Shown here: positions 25,301 through 33,084 of the stretch, piece after piece
Position numbering within the stretch: the first letter of the stretch is position 1
How the letters are laid out: each line of letters opens with the position of its first letter
NCBI GenBank assembly: GCA_009691785.1
Contig: SIAM01000010.1
Coordinates: forward strand, 1-57,211
DNA length: 57,211 bases
Source of the DNA: Phycisphaerales bacterium
GTDB lineage: Bacteria > Planctomycetota > Phycisphaerae > Phycisphaerales > SM1A02
Reading direction: 5' to 3'
Position numbers and translations under genes: made by a program
Notes under the pieces: generated by a model
Seen by the model: only the letters and a program-made list of their open reading frames with translations
Databases searched by the model: none
What the model was told of the DNA's origin: nothing

Positions 25301-25680
25301 GAATGTGGAATTCGCTGCATCAAGGCCGCGATCGGTGCCACAATCAATTCCACCGCGCCGCGCTCAAGCGCGTCCGCAACTTTAATTCGCTCCAGAAAAA
25401 CATCGGCGCTCAACATGCTTTCCGCCACTGAAGATTCAAGGGCGGGGAATCGCTTGGCATTGCACCCTAGGTCTTGCCACTCGGCAATCACCTCGTCGGC
25501 TTCATCCAAATGCGCCATGGCCAACACCGTCACACGTTTTATTTTTGCGCCCAGCGCTGCGGTGATGATGGAAGTGCTTGATCCAGTCGCGCCACGCACA
25601 CTGGTCGCGCCCCCAGTGCGTACCTTCTCCTCAAGCGCGGCGAGCGCTGGGGAGTTGAAAATATCTTCGCGCCACTTCAT
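22357..25680 (-). CDS. mfd: Transcription-repair coupling factor
   Basis: The 1107-residue Mfd pushes stalled RNA polymerase off damaged DNA and recruits UvrAB. It has an N-terminal UvrB-like region (residues 1-400), an RNA-polymerase interacting CarD-like domain (GDYVTHRDHGVAQYVGL, about 460-530), and helicase motifs. Walker A is GDVGFGKTEVAIRA and the DEAD-type box DEEQRFGV. A TRCF domain follows (SDADNVLDIGLAGAIPRGF). Between N-terminal and RID parts a 2.5-copy 12-bp repeat encodes AGSAAGSAAGP, a flexible linker. ATG at 25680 is preferred to TTG at 25698. The stop overlaps that of the TSCPD gene (TTAA), on opposite strands. Confidence 0.95.
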   Translation of the reverse strand: MKWREDIFNSPALAALEEKVRTGGATSVRGATGSSTSIITAALGAKIKRVTVLAMAHLDEADEVIAEWQDLGCNAKRFPALESSVAESMLSADVFLERIKVADALERGAVELIVAPIAALMQRIPHSEKRKMLYRTLRVGSRVAPAELAAWLTARGYQRMEAVENPGEFSVRGGVFDVYPNAANVAVRLDFFGDDIEHMHEMDAATQANDRRIEFVDVLSCDEKQLTTDDGDMALADVLPRDALFVFAELGEVMEQARGYWERLDDSKGVIAPNDAVKGFMDRVGATLAFNQFSRTNEPASLEMPLRSLNLSESDTAKAFQALVEFSLESQVILLCSTDGDLLRTKELVRRHAPNSGVEVVRQHLHRGFCWEFQGQKSLMLIPEHELLGRFGVRRRAGSAAGSAAGPRARDAFLHFEKGDYVTHRDHGVAQYVGLVTRASLDRSGGVVQRASEGGDRANALLQNAAHPEMEYLTLQFEGGTKLHVPALRVDLVQKYVGAGASKPTLSQVGGKRWKAQKERVSEAVRDLAAEMLRVQAVRAATHGVAFPADTAWQYEFESAFPWEETADQLTAIAATKRDMEISKPMDRLICGDVGFGKTEVAIRAAFKCVESGRQVAVLVPTTLLAEQHERTFRDRFRAYPFRIESLSRFKSDAQQKIILEDLQAGRIDLVIGTHRLLSKDIQFSNLGLVVVDEEQRFGVEHKQRLLSFRATADVLTLSATPIPRTLHMSLLGLRDISSLTTPPADRRAIVTEVLAMSSKRLQQAIHRELAREGQIYYVHNRIRGLERAAQRIKALVPEARIEIGHGQMPSEQLEQVMLRFMRHECDVLVSTSIIESGIDNPRANTMFIDLADLHGLSDLHQLRGRVGRSNHRAYCYLFLPEGRPLTDDARRRLRAIEDYSMLGAGFRIAMRDLEIRGAGNLLGAQQSGHIAAVGYEMYCQLLEDAVDGLTARKKIRSADNVLDIGLAGAIPRGFIASERRRLEAYRRLSSADTLEVVLQAARDIENAYGKLPTTMQMLVDLAQLRVLLAACSVRSLVRRDLDYIFHTTQPVLLQRAFAKSQVTVRVVGKTDAQGLIDVYVRPSQSISDPNRMMKLLLTQLQKAVAL
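24463..24492. repeat. 12-bp repeat inside mfd
   Basis: About 2.5 copies of ACCCGCCGCCGA in mfd, encoding (SAAG)n in a linker region. In-frame and probably tolerated by the linker. Confidence 0.8.
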
Positions 25681-25730
25681 AACTTGAATCAATCTCAAGC
25701 GATTGAATTCAAAACATATAATAGCTCATG

Positions 25731-25790
25731 AGAAAGTTCGCCAGAAAGTTTTCCTGAAAGTTCGCAAAGTAGTTCGCTTGAAAGCTCACT
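25731..25790. repeat. Degenerate 12-bp repeats between mfd and comEA
   Basis: Five consecutive 12-bp units: AGAAAGTTCGCC, AGAAAGTTTTCC, TGAAAGTTCGCA, AAGTAGTTCGCT and TGAAAGCTCACT. The last overlaps the end of comEA. The periodicity is clear although units differ at several positions. Confidence 0.75.
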
Positions 25791-26124
25791 CAGGCAATTG
25801 CAGCACAAATGGCTGAATTTGCTGAAGAACGGCCGGCCCCACTCCGCGAACTCTATCCAATTCCGCCAGCGTTTTGAAAGGTCCTTTGGCTTGCCTGTCC
25901 GCGACAATGGCTGCGGCCAAAGATGGCCCCACACCGGGCAGCGCCGCGAGTTCGTCCACGCCCGCTTGATCTAGGTCAACGCGCCACATGGGCAATGTGG
26001 TGTAGCGATATCCCTGCATGGACGTTCGCATTTGCGCCTGGCTCATTCGCGCCATAGTCAACGCCGCCACCGCGCACAGCGACAACAAAGCAAGTCCCTG
26101 TGCTGGCGCGCGAAGATTATTCAT
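25786..26124 (-). CDS. ComEA-like helix-hairpin-helix protein
   Basis: The 112-residue protein has an N-terminal signal/anchor helix (GLALLSLCAVAALTMARM) and a C-terminal pair of helix-hairpin-helix motifs (VDELAALPGVGPSLAAAIV, LDRVRGVGPAVLQQIQPFV). This is the ComEA layout: a membrane- or periplasm-facing DNA receptor for uptake of transforming DNA. It starts within the stop of the upstream GH10-like gene (ATGA). With dprA and a PilB-type ATPase elsewhere in the window it suggests, but does not prove, natural transformation. Other HhH proteins of the same layout exist, hence no firm symbol. Confidence 0.8.
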   Translation of the reverse strand: MNNLRAPAQGLALLSLCAVAALTMARMSQAQMRTSMQGYRYTTLPMWRVDLDQAGVDELAALPGVGPSLAAAIVADRQAKGPFKTLAELDRVRGVGPAVLQQIQPFVLQLPE

Positions 26125-27662
26125 TCGACCGCCGGTGCGCCTATGCGCGAATCATCATTGGAATCTTCTTTTACTTCTACCTTCGCCGCCTCGTCATTTG
26201 GATTTTGCGAACCCAATGGCGTGCGCAACCTTTTACGAATAGCGAGCAATTTGGCGAACACACTTTTAGGTTTTCCATTTGCAAACAAAAGACCAGTTGT
26301 GTCGTCGCCGTGATCAATCAAGCGCTCCCACACAACTGTCTCAACAAATGGCTTGGACAATGCGATCGTGACCAAGCGGCTTGCCCATAAAGATTGCAAC
26401 TTCTCACTCCAAGGCTCGCGCCACCAATCCGCCTTCGTATTTGTCGGCGAGCTTGGCACTCCAAATGCACTGACCATGACTTTGCAATCGAACGCAAGAA
26501 ACCGATCAAGCGCGGCGGAAATTTGCATCAAATCACGCATCGCTGAGCCATCATTGGCACTACCAAAACACATTTGAATTCCCACTGCGTCAAAATGAAT
26601 GCCTTCTTGCGAAAGACGCTCCAGATATTGCCAAGGCGTGATCGCATGAGGTCGAGTGGATACGTGATCGCAAAATGGCTCGGTCAATTCAATGAGTGTT
26701 CTAGCGCCAAGATGGCTTTGCCTGGCCAACACGCTTGCCCTGCGTGTCAAATCAATCATTTGCTCATCAGTGAATTGAAAGTATTGATTGGCGTGAACTC
26801 CGCTGCCCAAGTTCCACATGGTGACAATACCGCGATACCTATGCACAACCTGTTCCATGAACGAATAGACACGATCGACGCAACTTGAAAAATCTTTCTT
26901 ATGGACTTCCATCCATGGCGGCAATGTGCTCGTATCAAATCGAAGCAGTGGTCCCGCGACAATTGGCCGCTTGGATTTGGAAGCGAATGCCATCCAGCGA
27001 TCCATTTCATCAAAGTGAAACTTTCCTTGGCTTGGTTCGATCAATTTCCATGGAGTTGGAACCAATAAAACATCCAGTACTTTGGCTGAATCACCGCATA
27101 ATTGAATATCGCTACGTGGGTCCACGCGCACGCCAATCACTGTGCTGGTGGACGCCTTGTAACCAAATCGCCGCTTCACCAATAATTCGGCGTGCAAAAG
27201 CGCAAGCTGCTCGTTGGCATCGAGCGCGGCCACCAATGAATCCTTTGCAAAGATTTCCGACTTGTCCACATCGGGCTCGTTCATGGCGCGCACAAAAATG
27301 GTTCGCGCATGTTCCCATCGCTTCAAACTTTCCTTGGCAATAGTCGGATCAAAAAGTTGCCACTCCTCGCTCTTTGCAATGTATTGCTTAATTCTGTGGC
27401 GAGCCAATTCCAGATAAAGTAGATAGGGTTCATTGCGTTGTTTCAACAAACATGTTTGCAACATCAGCCGCCCCATGACGCCCGCTTCCACTTCAAGACA
27501 TAATGCCGCGGCTGCTTGCTCAGAAGGCGCGCACTTCAAATAGTTTTTTTCAAGTCGCACTTCACCAGTCACTGGCAAATCGTCACGTCCAAGCAGATGC
27601 GCCCCGCTCGGGCGTCGCTCGTCCAATGCTTTGAATTCGTTGGGAACCTTAAAAAGAAGCAT
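26121..27662 (-). CDS. GH10-fold protein lacking catalytic glutamates
   Basis: The 513-residue protein has an N-terminal region of about 180 residues of unknown fold, then a TIM barrel matching glycoside hydrolase family 10. Alignment anchors are WKLIEPSQGKFHFDEMDR, LPPWM, VVHRYRGIVTMWNLGSG, and GIHFDAVGIQM. In xylanases the acid/base Glu lies in WDVVNE and the nucleophile in TELD. Here the equivalents are WNLGSG and VSAFGVP, so both glutamates are replaced. It may thus be a sugar-binding or structural pseudo-enzyme. No signal peptide is visible. It overlaps comEA (ATGA). The comparison is by eye. Confidence 0.65.
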   Translation of the reverse strand: MLLFKVPNEFKALDERRPSGAHLLGRDDLPVTGEVRLEKNYLKCAPSEQAAAALCLEVEAGVMGRLMLQTCLLKQRNEPYLLYLELARHRIKQYIAKSEEWQLFDPTIAKESLKRWEHARTIFVRAMNEPDVDKSEIFAKDSLVAALDANEQLALLHAELLVKRRFGYKASTSTVIGVRVDPRSDIQLCGDSAKVLDVLLVPTPWKLIEPSQGKFHFDEMDRWMAFASKSKRPIVAGPLLRFDTSTLPPWMEVHKKDFSSCVDRVYSFMEQVVHRYRGIVTMWNLGSGVHANQYFQFTDEQMIDLTRRASVLARQSHLGARTLIELTEPFCDHVSTRPHAITPWQYLERLSQEGIHFDAVGIQMCFGSANDGSAMRDLMQISAALDRFLAFDCKVMVSAFGVPSSPTNTKADWWREPWSEKLQSLWASRLVTIALSKPFVETVVWERLIDHGDDTTGLLFANGKPKSVFAKLLAIRKRLRTPLGSQNPNDEAAKVEVKEDSNDDSRIGAPAVE

Positions 27663-27772
27663 AACGAATCAAAGTGTAACCAGAAATCAAAGCGAATCTA
27701 TAAATCAAGAGTTTTTGCAATGTAGTCCAAGTCATCGCGCAAGCCTTTCGCATGCCACGTTAGAATGAAGTG

Positions 27773-28765
27773 ATGGAAGCGAAATTCCACGCTCAACACA
27801 TTGACACTTCCGCCCAATCAGATATGCCTTTGGTCAATAAAAGCGTGACCTCCACCAATCTTGCGCTTGCTGGCAAACGCGTGGGCAAAGTTCGCGATTT
27901 GTATGAAATCACCGCGCCACTTGGTGAATGTCCAAGAATTTTGGTGGTTGCAACCGATCGCATCAGCGCGTTCGATGTGGTGCTTCCAAGCGCCATCCCA
28001 AACAAGGGTGCGTTGCTCACGGAAATCTCCATGCAATGGTTCCGCCTGATACGACAATGGGGAATAATTTCCGACCATGTGATCTCCACGGATCCGCAGA
28101 TGGTTGCTGGCATTTCCAACCAGGAGCGCGACATGTTGCGCGGCCGCTGCATGATTTGCCGCAAGGTGAGGATTGTTCCCATTGAATGCGTGGTGCGCGG
28201 CTGGCTTGCGGGCAGTGGCTACAAGGAATATAAAAACAATGGCAGCGTGTGCGGCGTGGTGTTGCCCGCGGGTTTGCAACAATGGGGCAAACTTCCTGAA
28301 CCCATTTTCACGCCGGCCAGCAAGGCGACTTCTGGCCATGATGAAAATATTTCTTTCGAGCAAGCGGCGGCGTCTGTTGGCGAATCGATCATGCGGCGTC
28401 TGCGCGTGGCCAGCATTGCAATTTACAAAATGGCCAGCGAACATTGCGCGCAACGCGGTTTGATCTTGGCCGACACTAAATTTGAATTTGGTTTCGCGCT
28501 TGACGCGCATGGCAACGCCACGGACGAACTTGTCTTGGCCGACGAGGTGCTTACGCCGGACTCAAGCCGTTACTGGATCGCATCCACGGTTGGCGCGGGC
28601 AGCGAACCGCAAAGTTTGGACAAGCAATTTGTGCGCAATTGGTTGCTGGCCCAAGAAGCAGCCGGGCTTTGGAATCGCTGCCCACCAGGACCCGTGTTGC
28701 CCGCCGATGTCATTGCAAAAACCATCGAGCGCTATCAACAAGCGGCCGCCATGCTTGGTGGCTGA
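27773..28765 (+). CDS. purC: Phosphoribosylaminoimidazole-succinocarboxamide synthase
   Basis: The 330-residue SAICAR synthetase condenses CAIR with aspartate in purine synthesis. Motifs: KRVGKVRDLYE (ATP site), ISAFDVVLPSAIPNKGALLTE, VPIECVVRGWLAGSGYKEY, FTPASKATSGHDENISFE and LADTKFEFG. It is the longer type (about 300 residues or more) found in many bacteria and in fungi. ATG at 27773 follows an in-frame GTG at 27770. The gene lies alone between the GH10-like gene and folD. No purine regulator site was identified. Confidence 0.95.
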   Translation: MEAKFHAQHIDTSAQSDMPLVNKSVTSTNLALAGKRVGKVRDLYEITAPLGECPRILVVATDRISAFDVVLPSAIPNKGALLTEISMQWFRLIRQWGIISDHVISTDPQMVAGISNQERDMLRGRCMICRKVRIVPIECVVRGWLAGSGYKEYKNNGSVCGVVLPAGLQQWGKLPEPIFTPASKATSGHDENISFEQAAASVGESIMRRLRVASIAIYKMASEHCAQRGLILADTKFEFGFALDAHGNATDELVLADEVLTPDSSRYWIASTVGAGSEPQSLDKQFVRNWLLAQEAAGLWNRCPPGPVLPADVIAKTIERYQQAAAMLGG

Positions 28766-28873
28766 ACGCGTTTTATAGCTAAGCGCAAAATATTTTTGCG
28801 CCAAACAATTTTAGGAAAACATTTTTAGGCCTTCGTCGCATGCAACACATGCAGTTTCAAGCGCTCAGCGCGC

Positions 28874-29722
28874 TCACGCTTTCAAGCAGGCGTCCGCCAC
28901 ATTGCGCAGCAACATGGCCACGGTCATTGGACCAACGCCGCCTGGAACAGGCGTTAGAAATCCAGCGACTTTGCTCACGCTTTCATAATCGACGTCGCCC
29001 AAAGTCGTGGTTTTTCCTTCGGGCGAAGTCACGCGGTGAATTCCCACATCAATCACCACGGCGCCAGGCTTAATCCAATCGCCCTTGACCAATCCAACCA
29101 CGCCCGCCGCGGCCACAACCACATCGGCGCCGCGGGTGAGTTGCGAAAGTTCCAACGTGTATTTATTTGAGCTGATCACAGTGGCGTGGCAACGCATCAA
29201 CAACACGGCCACTGGTTTACCCACAATGTTGCTGGCGCCCACCACCACCACGCGCGCGCCTTGCAAATTCATTTTGGTGCTTTCAATCAACTCAAGCACC
29301 GCGCGCGCCGTGCATGGAACCAAACTTCGCCGACCGTACACAACATTTCCAATATTGGCGGGGTTCACGCCCTCCACATCTTTTTCAGGCGCGATCAAGC
29401 TTTGCACGCGCTCCACATCCTCGCCCGCCGGCAGAGGCAAGTGCAACATGATCGCGCGCACTTGATCCTCGTTATTCAACAGCAACACGCGTCCGGCGAT
29501 GTCGTCAAATGTGCTCAAGGCAGAAAGGCGATGCAGCACATAGTGAATGCCGGCCTCATCGCAGGTGCGCGCTTGGCTTTGCGCGTAGACCTCAGCGGCG
29601 TCATCAGCGCCAACCAAAATTGCGTCTAGCCGCGCAACCGTATTGGAGGCCGACACGCGCGCCTTCACATCGGCGCGCACTTTATGGGCGAGCAATTTTC
29701 CATCAAGCATTTGGCATGGCAT
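28874..29722 (-). CDS. folD: Methylenetetrahydrofolate dehydrogenase / cyclohydrolase
   Basis: The 282-residue FolD converts 5,10-methylene-THF to 10-formyl-THF, supplying one-carbon units for purines and formylation. Features: MLDGKLLAHKVRADV at the start, YAQSQARTCDEAGI, DVEGVNPANIGNV, PCTARAVLELI, VVVGASNIVGKPVAVLL (dinucleotide site) and PGGVGPMTVAMLL near the end. In Y-x-x-x-K of the active site the lysine position here reads YAQSQAR, so the usual catalytic lysine appears changed; this deserves checking. ATG at 29722 is chosen from family N-termini; the frame stays open to 29866. It converges on purC. Confidence 0.9.
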   Translation of the reverse strand: MPCQMLDGKLLAHKVRADVKARVSASNTVARLDAILVGADDAAEVYAQSQARTCDEAGIHYVLHRLSALSTFDDIAGRVLLLNNEDQVRAIMLHLPLPAGEDVERVQSLIAPEKDVEGVNPANIGNVVYGRRSLVPCTARAVLELIESTKMNLQGARVVVVGASNIVGKPVAVLLMRCHATVISSNKYTLELSQLTRGADVVVAAAGVVGLVKGDWIKPGAVVIDVGIHRVTSPEGKTTTLGDVDYESVSKVAGFLTPVPGGVGPMTVAMLLRNVADACLKA

Positions 29723-29800
29723 GTTGCAAGCATAATGCGGGCACGGAGAATTGTTTTGCGACGCCATTGCACATTTCCGCGGCTTCATTGCCGGGACGCT

Positions 29801-29832
29801 ATTGGGCAGCGGCGCAATTGGGCAGCGGCGCA
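29801..29832. repeat. 2 x 16-bp direct repeat
   Basis: Two identical copies of ATTGGGCAGCGGCGCA, back to back, in the gap between folD and the divergent thioredoxin gene. A third partial copy (ATTGG) follows. It could affect spacing of regulatory sites but no function is visible. Confidence 0.9.
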
Positions 29833-29974
29833 ATTGGAAATTTTTGCGGCGCACATTGCGCTCCAAGAGCTTGGTTCATGTTGCGTCTTTCAAATCCACA
29901 CGCGCCGAGCCACGCAAATACTTTTACATTGGCGCGCGCTTTCTCGGTTATCCTTACCACACAAGGAGACACTT

Positions 29975-31021
29975 ATGATCACCACGCTCATCGCCCTCGT
30001 TCTTGCAGTTCCCGCAACTCTCACCGTTGGCTCCAAGGCTCCGCCGCTTGCCGTGGATGCGTGGGTGAAGGGCGAACCCGTGAAAGAATTGCAATCGGGC
30101 ACGTCCTATGTTGTTGAATTTTGGGCCACGTGGTGCGGCCCCTGTATCAAGGGCATTCCGCATCTCACGGCCATGCAAAAAGAATTTCCCGCGGTGCAAT
30201 TTATAAGCGTGGCCGCCAGCGAACGTGGCCAGAAAGACACGCAACTGGACAAGTTGAAAACTTTTGTCACTAGCAAGGGTGACGCCATGGGCTACCGCGT
30301 CGCGTATGACAGCGACCGCGACATGGGCAAGTCATGGATGGAGGCCGCCGAACAAGGTGGCATTCCATGCGCGTTCATTGTTGGCAAGGACGGCGTGATC
30401 CAGTGGATTGGACACCCAATGGAAATGGACAAGCCATTGGCGGCGGTGGCGGCGGGCACGTGGGATTTGTCAAAGGCAAAAGAAGCCGCGGCGGCTCAGG
30501 CCAAAAGCGAAGAAGCGAGCAAGGAACTTTCCAAACTCAGGCGCTCCGCGCAAAAGAGCAATGACTACACCGCGTTGCTTGCCAAACTGAATGATGTCAT
30601 CAAGAGTGATCCCACAGACACGCAAATGTTGATGACCAAATTTCAAATTTTGGCGGGACCAGCCAAGCAACCGCAAGAGGCGATCGCGGTTGGCAAACAA
30701 CTTTTGCCAATGGATCTTACCGCCATGGAATTCAACCAACTGGCCTGGGTCAGCGCCACGGAAATGCCTGAAAAGTCGCGCGATTTGGACTTCTCTTTGG
30801 CTGCGGCGCAGAAAGCCGTTGCCCTTTCAAAGTCGGCCGATCCGGCCATTCTTGACACGCTTGCGCGCGTGTATTGGGATCGCGACGCCAAGGACAAGGC
30901 CTTGGCCACGCAACAACAAGCGGTTGATCTTGGCGCCAAAGACGACATGGACTCGGACACGCTTGACGAGATGAAAGAAACACTTGAGAAGTACAAGTCA
31001 AACGCGGGCGCGAAAAACTAA
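29975..31021 (+). CDS. TlpA-like thioredoxin-fold protein with TPR-like C-terminus
   Basis: The 348-residue protein has a short N-terminal signal-like helix (MITTLIALVLAVPATLTVG). A thioredoxin domain follows (residues 20-165) with active site WATWCGPCIKG and cis-proline region GGIPCAFIVGKDG, typical of TlpA/ResA. Such proteins reduce disulfides or serve cytochrome maturation in the periplasm. The remaining 180 residues are helical, TPR-like (AKLNDVIKSDPTDTQMLM, LDTLARVYWDRDAKDKALA). Shine-Dalgarno AAGGAG precedes ATG 29975; the open frame from 29684 is an extension across the intergenic region. It converges on the MocA gene. Confidence 0.85.
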   Translation: MITTLIALVLAVPATLTVGSKAPPLAVDAWVKGEPVKELQSGTSYVVEFWATWCGPCIKGIPHLTAMQKEFPAVQFISVAASERGQKDTQLDKLKTFVTSKGDAMGYRVAYDSDRDMGKSWMEAAEQGGIPCAFIVGKDGVIQWIGHPMEMDKPLAAVAAGTWDLSKAKEAAAAQAKSEEASKELSKLRRSAQKSNDYTALLAKLNDVIKSDPTDTQMLMTKFQILAGPAKQPQEAIAVGKQLLPMDLTAMEFNQLAWVSATEMPEKSRDLDFSLAAAQKAVALSKSADPAILDTLARVYWDRDAKDKALATQQQAVDLGAKDDMDSDTLDEMKETLEKYKSNAGAKN

Positions 31022-31023
31022 AT

Positions 31024-32112
31024 TCACGCGCCCACTTCCACTTCATGTCCCAACTTCGCTGATTCATAAATAGCGTCAATCACCGCTTGCACTTGGCGCC
31101 CTTCATGCGCGGTGGCGATTGGCTTTGTTCCATGTTGTAATAACGATGCGAACGCCGCGGCTTGCGCGTTCCACGCTTGCTCTAGTGGATACTCGGCGGC
31201 AAAGTGCGGCTCCAAGTCCGCGGGCATGGCGTGGCTTTCCGTTGCAATGGTGAGCGACTTCGCTTGCAGACCAATGTGGCAACCAGCTTTCTGTCCCATC
31301 AAGATCACGCCGTCAGGAAGAATTCCATCCGGCACATTCATAGCCCACGTGGTGTTCACTTCAATTGTGAGCCCGCCTTCGCAGCGCAGCAACGCCGTGG
31401 CGTGGTCCTCCACATCGCACACGCCATCAAATTTTGGCGGACCAGCCCACATGGACACATGCGTGTAATTGTGCATTTGACAGCCAAAATTGGCATAAGT
31501 GACGCCGCTCACGCGCAGCACCTTTGGAAATCCCGCCAACCACAGCGAGGCGTCAATAATGTGCACGCCAAGATCTATCAATGGTCCGCCACCTGAATGC
31601 GCCTTGTTGGTGAACCAACCGCCAAGCCCAGGCACGCCACGGCGGCGATAGGTGCTGGCCTTGATGTGATACAGCGGACCAAATGTTCCAGCGTGCGCAA
31701 GTTTTTTTGCCGTGGCCACGGCGGGAAGTTGTCGACACACAAATCCTATTTGCACGTGCTTCTTGGCCTTGTCGCTGGCGCGAATAATTTCGTCGCACTG
31801 CGCGGCTGAAAGCGCCATTGGTTTTTCAAGCAACACATGCTTGCCCGCTTGCATGCTTTGCACCGCCAGCGGCATGTGCAAATCATTGGGCACCGCAATG
31901 ATCACGCCGGCAATATCGCGCTGCGCCAACAACGCTTCAACGCTTGGCATCACTTGCGCGCTTGAAACTTCGCTGGCTAGTTTCGCGGCGGCCTCCGGCT
32001 TGATGTCCCACACCGCGGCAACATCAAGACCCGCGTGCAGCGCGTGGCGCGCATGCACATGACCAATTGATCCGCAACCGATGATTCCAATTTTAGCGCC
32101 TGTTGATTTCAT
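31024..32112 (-). CDS. Gfo/Idh/MocA-family oxidoreductase
   Basis: The 362-residue NAD(P)-dependent dehydrogenase has an N-terminal Rossmann domain (IGIIGCGSIGHVHARHAL, VIIAVPNDLHMPLAVQSMQAG, EKPMALS with the conserved Lys). A C-terminal alpha/beta domain follows (GLGGWFTNKAHSGGGPLIDLGVHIID). Members oxidise sugars, inositols or related compounds; the substrate is unknown. It lies upstream-to-downstream with a ROK kinase and arginase-family gene on the same strand (52 bp after the ROK gene), suggesting a sugar-catabolic operon, but no transporter is seen. Confidence 0.9.
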   Translation of the reverse strand: MKSTGAKIGIIGCGSIGHVHARHALHAGLDVAAVWDIKPEAAAKLASEVSSAQVMPSVEALLAQRDIAGVIIAVPNDLHMPLAVQSMQAGKHVLLEKPMALSAAQCDEIIRASDKAKKHVQIGFVCRQLPAVATAKKLAHAGTFGPLYHIKASTYRRRGVPGLGGWFTNKAHSGGGPLIDLGVHIIDASLWLAGFPKVLRVSGVTYANFGCQMHNYTHVSMWAGPPKFDGVCDVEDHATALLRCEGGLTIEVNTTWAMNVPDGILPDGVILMGQKAGCHIGLQAKSLTIATESHAMPADLEPHFAAEYPLEQAWNAQAAAFASLLQHGTKPIATAHEGRQVQAVIDAIYESAKLGHEVEVGA

Positions 32113-32164
32113 TGTTGGTTCCCTTTGATTGATATTGGATCGCCATTGAATTGCACAACGATCG

Positions 32165-33076
32165 CTACGCCGTCAAGGTATCGCAAAGCCACGCCGCGCC
32201 GCGCACGCCGCTGGAATCACCAAATGTGGCCAAGCGAATAGGCGTGCTCCAAGAATCAGCGAAAATATGGGGCAAAATCGCTGGCGCAAGCCGATCCACC
32301 AAGCCACTCACCAGGCTGGCGCCACCACCAAGCACAATCACATCCGGGTCAAGCACATTGATCACGCCCCCCAATGCGCGCCCAAGCCGTTCGATCCAGC
32401 GATTTATGGTGGCCACGCACGCCGCGTCGCCCGCCTGTGCTTGCGCGGCAATGTGCTTCAGTTTCATTCCAGTTGTGTGGTTCACAAGCGCGTGATCCAT
32501 TTCAACCGCGCTGCCAGAAAGAAATTGCTCAAGGCAACACGCGCGCCCGCACCAACATTTGTCACGCGCTCGCTCCACGCCATCCGCATTCGGCAGCGCG
32601 GTGTGCCCCCACTCGCCGGCGATTCCGTTGGCGCCGTTGCGCACAATGCGGTCAACCACAATTCCGCCGCCGCAACCTGTTCCAAGAATCACGCCAAACA
32701 CAATCGGCGCTCCACTGCCCGCGCCATCAATCGCCTCCGATAGCGCGAAACAATTGGCGTCGTTGGCGGTGAGAACTTGCAAACCAATCAAGCGCTGCAA
32801 ATCTTTCCGCAGCGGCATGCCGTTCAAGCAGGTGCTGTTGGCGTTGCGATGCAAACACGTTCGCGGATTTTCACTTCCAGGCGTGGCAACGCCCACGCCC
32901 GCAACATCGCCAGAAATTATTTTTGCCCGCTCCACCAATCCCGCAATCGCCTGCAAAATGCCCGCATAATCGCCTTTGGGCGTGGCCACGCGCTCGCTCC
33001 ACAACATGTCTCCTTTGCGCCCCAACACTGCGGCCTCAATTTTTGTTCCACCAAGATCAACGCCTATGCGGTTCAT
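32165..33076 (-). CDS. ROK-family sugar kinase
   Basis: The 303-residue ROK protein has an ATP-binding start (IGVDLGGTKIEAAVLG), the sugar-binding DANC-type motif (TANDANCFALSEA), GTGCGGGIVVD, and the zinc motif with CWCGRACCLEQFLSG preceded by GEWGH. This matches glucokinase/N-acetylglucosamine or fructose kinase members, which phosphorylate a hexose in the cytoplasm. The ROK DNA-binding domain is absent, so it is a kinase and not a repressor. ATG at 33076 is preferred; a GTG at 33088 overlaps the stop of the arginase-family gene (GTGA). Confidence 0.9.
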   Translation of the reverse strand: MNRIGVDLGGTKIEAAVLGRKGDMLWSERVATPKGDYAGILQAIAGLVERAKIISGDVAGVGVATPGSENPRTCLHRNANSTCLNGMPLRKDLQRLIGLQVLTANDANCFALSEAIDGAGSGAPIVFGVILGTGCGGGIVVDRIVRNGANGIAGEWGHTALPNADGVERARDKCWCGRACCLEQFLSGSAVEMDHALVNHTTGMKLKHIAAQAQAGDAACVATINRWIERLGRALGGVINVLDPDVIVLGGGASLVSGLVDRLAPAILPHIFADSWSTPIRLATFGDSSGVRGAAWLCDTLTA

Positions 33077-33084
33077 GTGGTGCT

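Noticed and set aside
25695-25934. Minus-strand ORF between mfd and comEA
   Set aside because: Overlaps comEA in another frame; its ELS repeats reflect the degenerate 12-bp DNA repeats.
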